From contig JAFGKK010000038.1 of assembly GCA_016928575.1 (NCBI GenBank), forward strand, positions 1 through 40,646: DNA of 40,646 nucleotides, read 5' to 3'. The notes beneath the pieces were generated by a model. It did no database searches. It was not told the origin of the DNA and was given only the letters and a program-made list of their open reading frames with translations. Position 1 is the stretch's first letter. Every line of letters begins with the position of its first letter. The DNA comes from Anaerolineales bacterium. Lineage in GTDB: Bacteria > Chloroflexota > Anaerolineae > Anaerolineales > RBG-16-64-43. This document shows, piece after piece, positions 39,601 through 40,646 of the stretch. The position numbers were made by a program, and so were the translations under genes.

Positions 39601-40646
39601 TGGAAAAAAGAAGGATTATCCATTCCGTCCAATTCCTGTTGTTGACGGTTGCCTTCACCGCCGGCTGCGAGCCGAATCGAACTCCCGCCTTGACCCTTGT
39701 CTCCGATGCAGAAACCATCCCTCCGATGCCGGAAGCCCTGGCGACCTTGACTGTCGAAGGGCCGACCCCAAGCTCCGACGGGGAGCCGGCGCAGACACGC
39801 TCGCCCACAGCGGTTCCGACAATTCCCGAGACCACCGCTTCGCCGGAGGAATCCCATTGGGACATCATAGCACTGGCGGCCGGAGGAGAACACACCTGCG
39901 CCCTTATCGGCGACGCGGAATTCGGCGACGGATACATCCAATGCTGGGGTAAAAACGATTTCGGCCAATTGGGCGACGATACGACCACGGACAGTAACCG
40001 GCCGGTGGATTTGTATTGGGGAGGAGGAGACGGGATATTCCGCGGCGTGACCGCCGGCTGGGGACATTCCTGCGGATTCGGCGATTTCCTCGACGAACCC
40101 GTGGGCGGAGTGTATTGCTGGGGGTATAACAAAAACGGGGAATTGGGGGACGGCACGGACAGTAATAGCCCCGTGAACGAATATCAGGTGAGAGTCTGGG
40201 GGTTGCATGGCGTGGTCGCCATGGCGGCCGGCGACGACCATACCTGCGCCTTGCTGGGAAACGGCAGCGTGAAATGCTGGGGGTTGAACGATTCCGGCCA
40301 ACTCGGCGATGGGACAACCAATTCCAGCAATACGCCGGTGGAGGTGAAATACCTTACCGGCGGAGTGGTTTCCATAACGGCGGGATGGGGCCATACGTGC
40401 GCCCTGATCCAGGACGGCGGGGTGAGGTGCTGGGGTGACAATCAATACGGGCAATTGGGCGACGGCACGTCCGTCCCCTATCGCGCGGAGCGCGGGATCG
40501 TCGCCGGATTGCCGAACGATATCGTGGCGATCGCCGCCGGCGGGGGCCATACCTGCGCGCTACGGAGTTCGAGCCAGGTGCTGTGCTGGGGGAATAACCA
40601 GTACGGCGAGTTGGGGGATGGGACTTCGTCGAACAGAAATCTGCCC
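39601..40646 (+). CDS. RCC1-repeat lipoprotein (3' end cut by the window)
   Basis: An open frame of 348 codons runs to the window edge. The lipobox is FTAGC (Cys about residue 21). A Thr/Pro/Glu-rich stalk of about 60 residues follows. From about residue 83 come repeats of 45-55 residues, each with AAGxxHTCALxxxG and CWGxNxxGQLGDGT: these are RCC1 propeller blades, and at least five are present. Each blade carries a Cys pair (HTCAL and CWG) that may form a disulfide outside the cell. A seven-bladed propeller would need about two more repeats to the right. The partner is unknown; bacterial RCC1 proteins are often surface binding proteins. Confidence 0.9.

Overview
The window is GC-rich bacterial chromosome. 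It is most consistent with a Chloroflexota (Anaerolineae-like) genome. The clues are several two-domain lipoproteins, a PrmC with NLPY in place of NPPY, extended -10 promoters, many short dispersed hairpin repeats, and a mix of Gram-positive-like and environmental genes. This placement is an inference from gene content; no 16S or other phylogenetic marker was run. No tRNA, rRNA, CRISPR array, phage or transposase gene was recognised.

Left part (1-10.6 kb). A long non-coding stretch with hairpins leads into an ABC-F ATPase (1097-2725). Two tandem paralogous lipoproteins follow. Then comes a minus-strand export cluster: a fused double ABC-2 permease, its ATPase, a 107-residue glycine-rich membrane protein, and a protein joining a motif-less ABC domain to a LytTR DNA-binding domain. 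Two arrays of 43-bp-period GC hairpins flank the small membrane gene.

Middle (11-21.4 kb). An 11-gene cobalamin uptake and late-synthesis operon lies on the minus strand: btuF, btuC, btuD, cobO, cobT, cobS, cbiB, cobD, cobC, cobQ, cobU. It is preceded by a good sigma-70 promoter, a cobalamin riboswitch and an intrinsic terminator. All gene junctions overlap except two, and each of those two carries a perfect long hairpin. The last gene, cobU, runs into a decayed fragment of a rifampin-phosphotransferase-like gene whose full copy lies 12 kb away.

Next (21.5-28.1 kb). A serine hydrolase of the beta-lactamase fold sits between copies of a dispersed repeat. It is followed by a rifampin-phosphotransferase-like enzyme coupled to a TetR regulator with an obvious palindromic operator, and by two paralogous membrane proteins.

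Right part (28.4-40.6 kb). This holds a GNAT acetyltransferase, proB, a zinc-ribbon protein, an alpha/beta hydrolase, a beta-propeller-like secreted protein, proA, a DUF1361 membrane protein, a minus-strand MFS transporter, the prfA-prmC pair, and an RCC1-repeat lipoprotein cut by the window edge. proB and proA make proline from glutamate but are split by three unrelated genes. prfA and prmC are translationally coupled, and PrmC methylates the PrfA GGQ glutamine.

The most unusual material is the catalytically degenerate ABC-LytTR regulator with its hairpin arrays, the DNA hairpin translated as the linker of the fused permease, and the repeat-associated RPH fragment that now supplies the 3' end of cobU.
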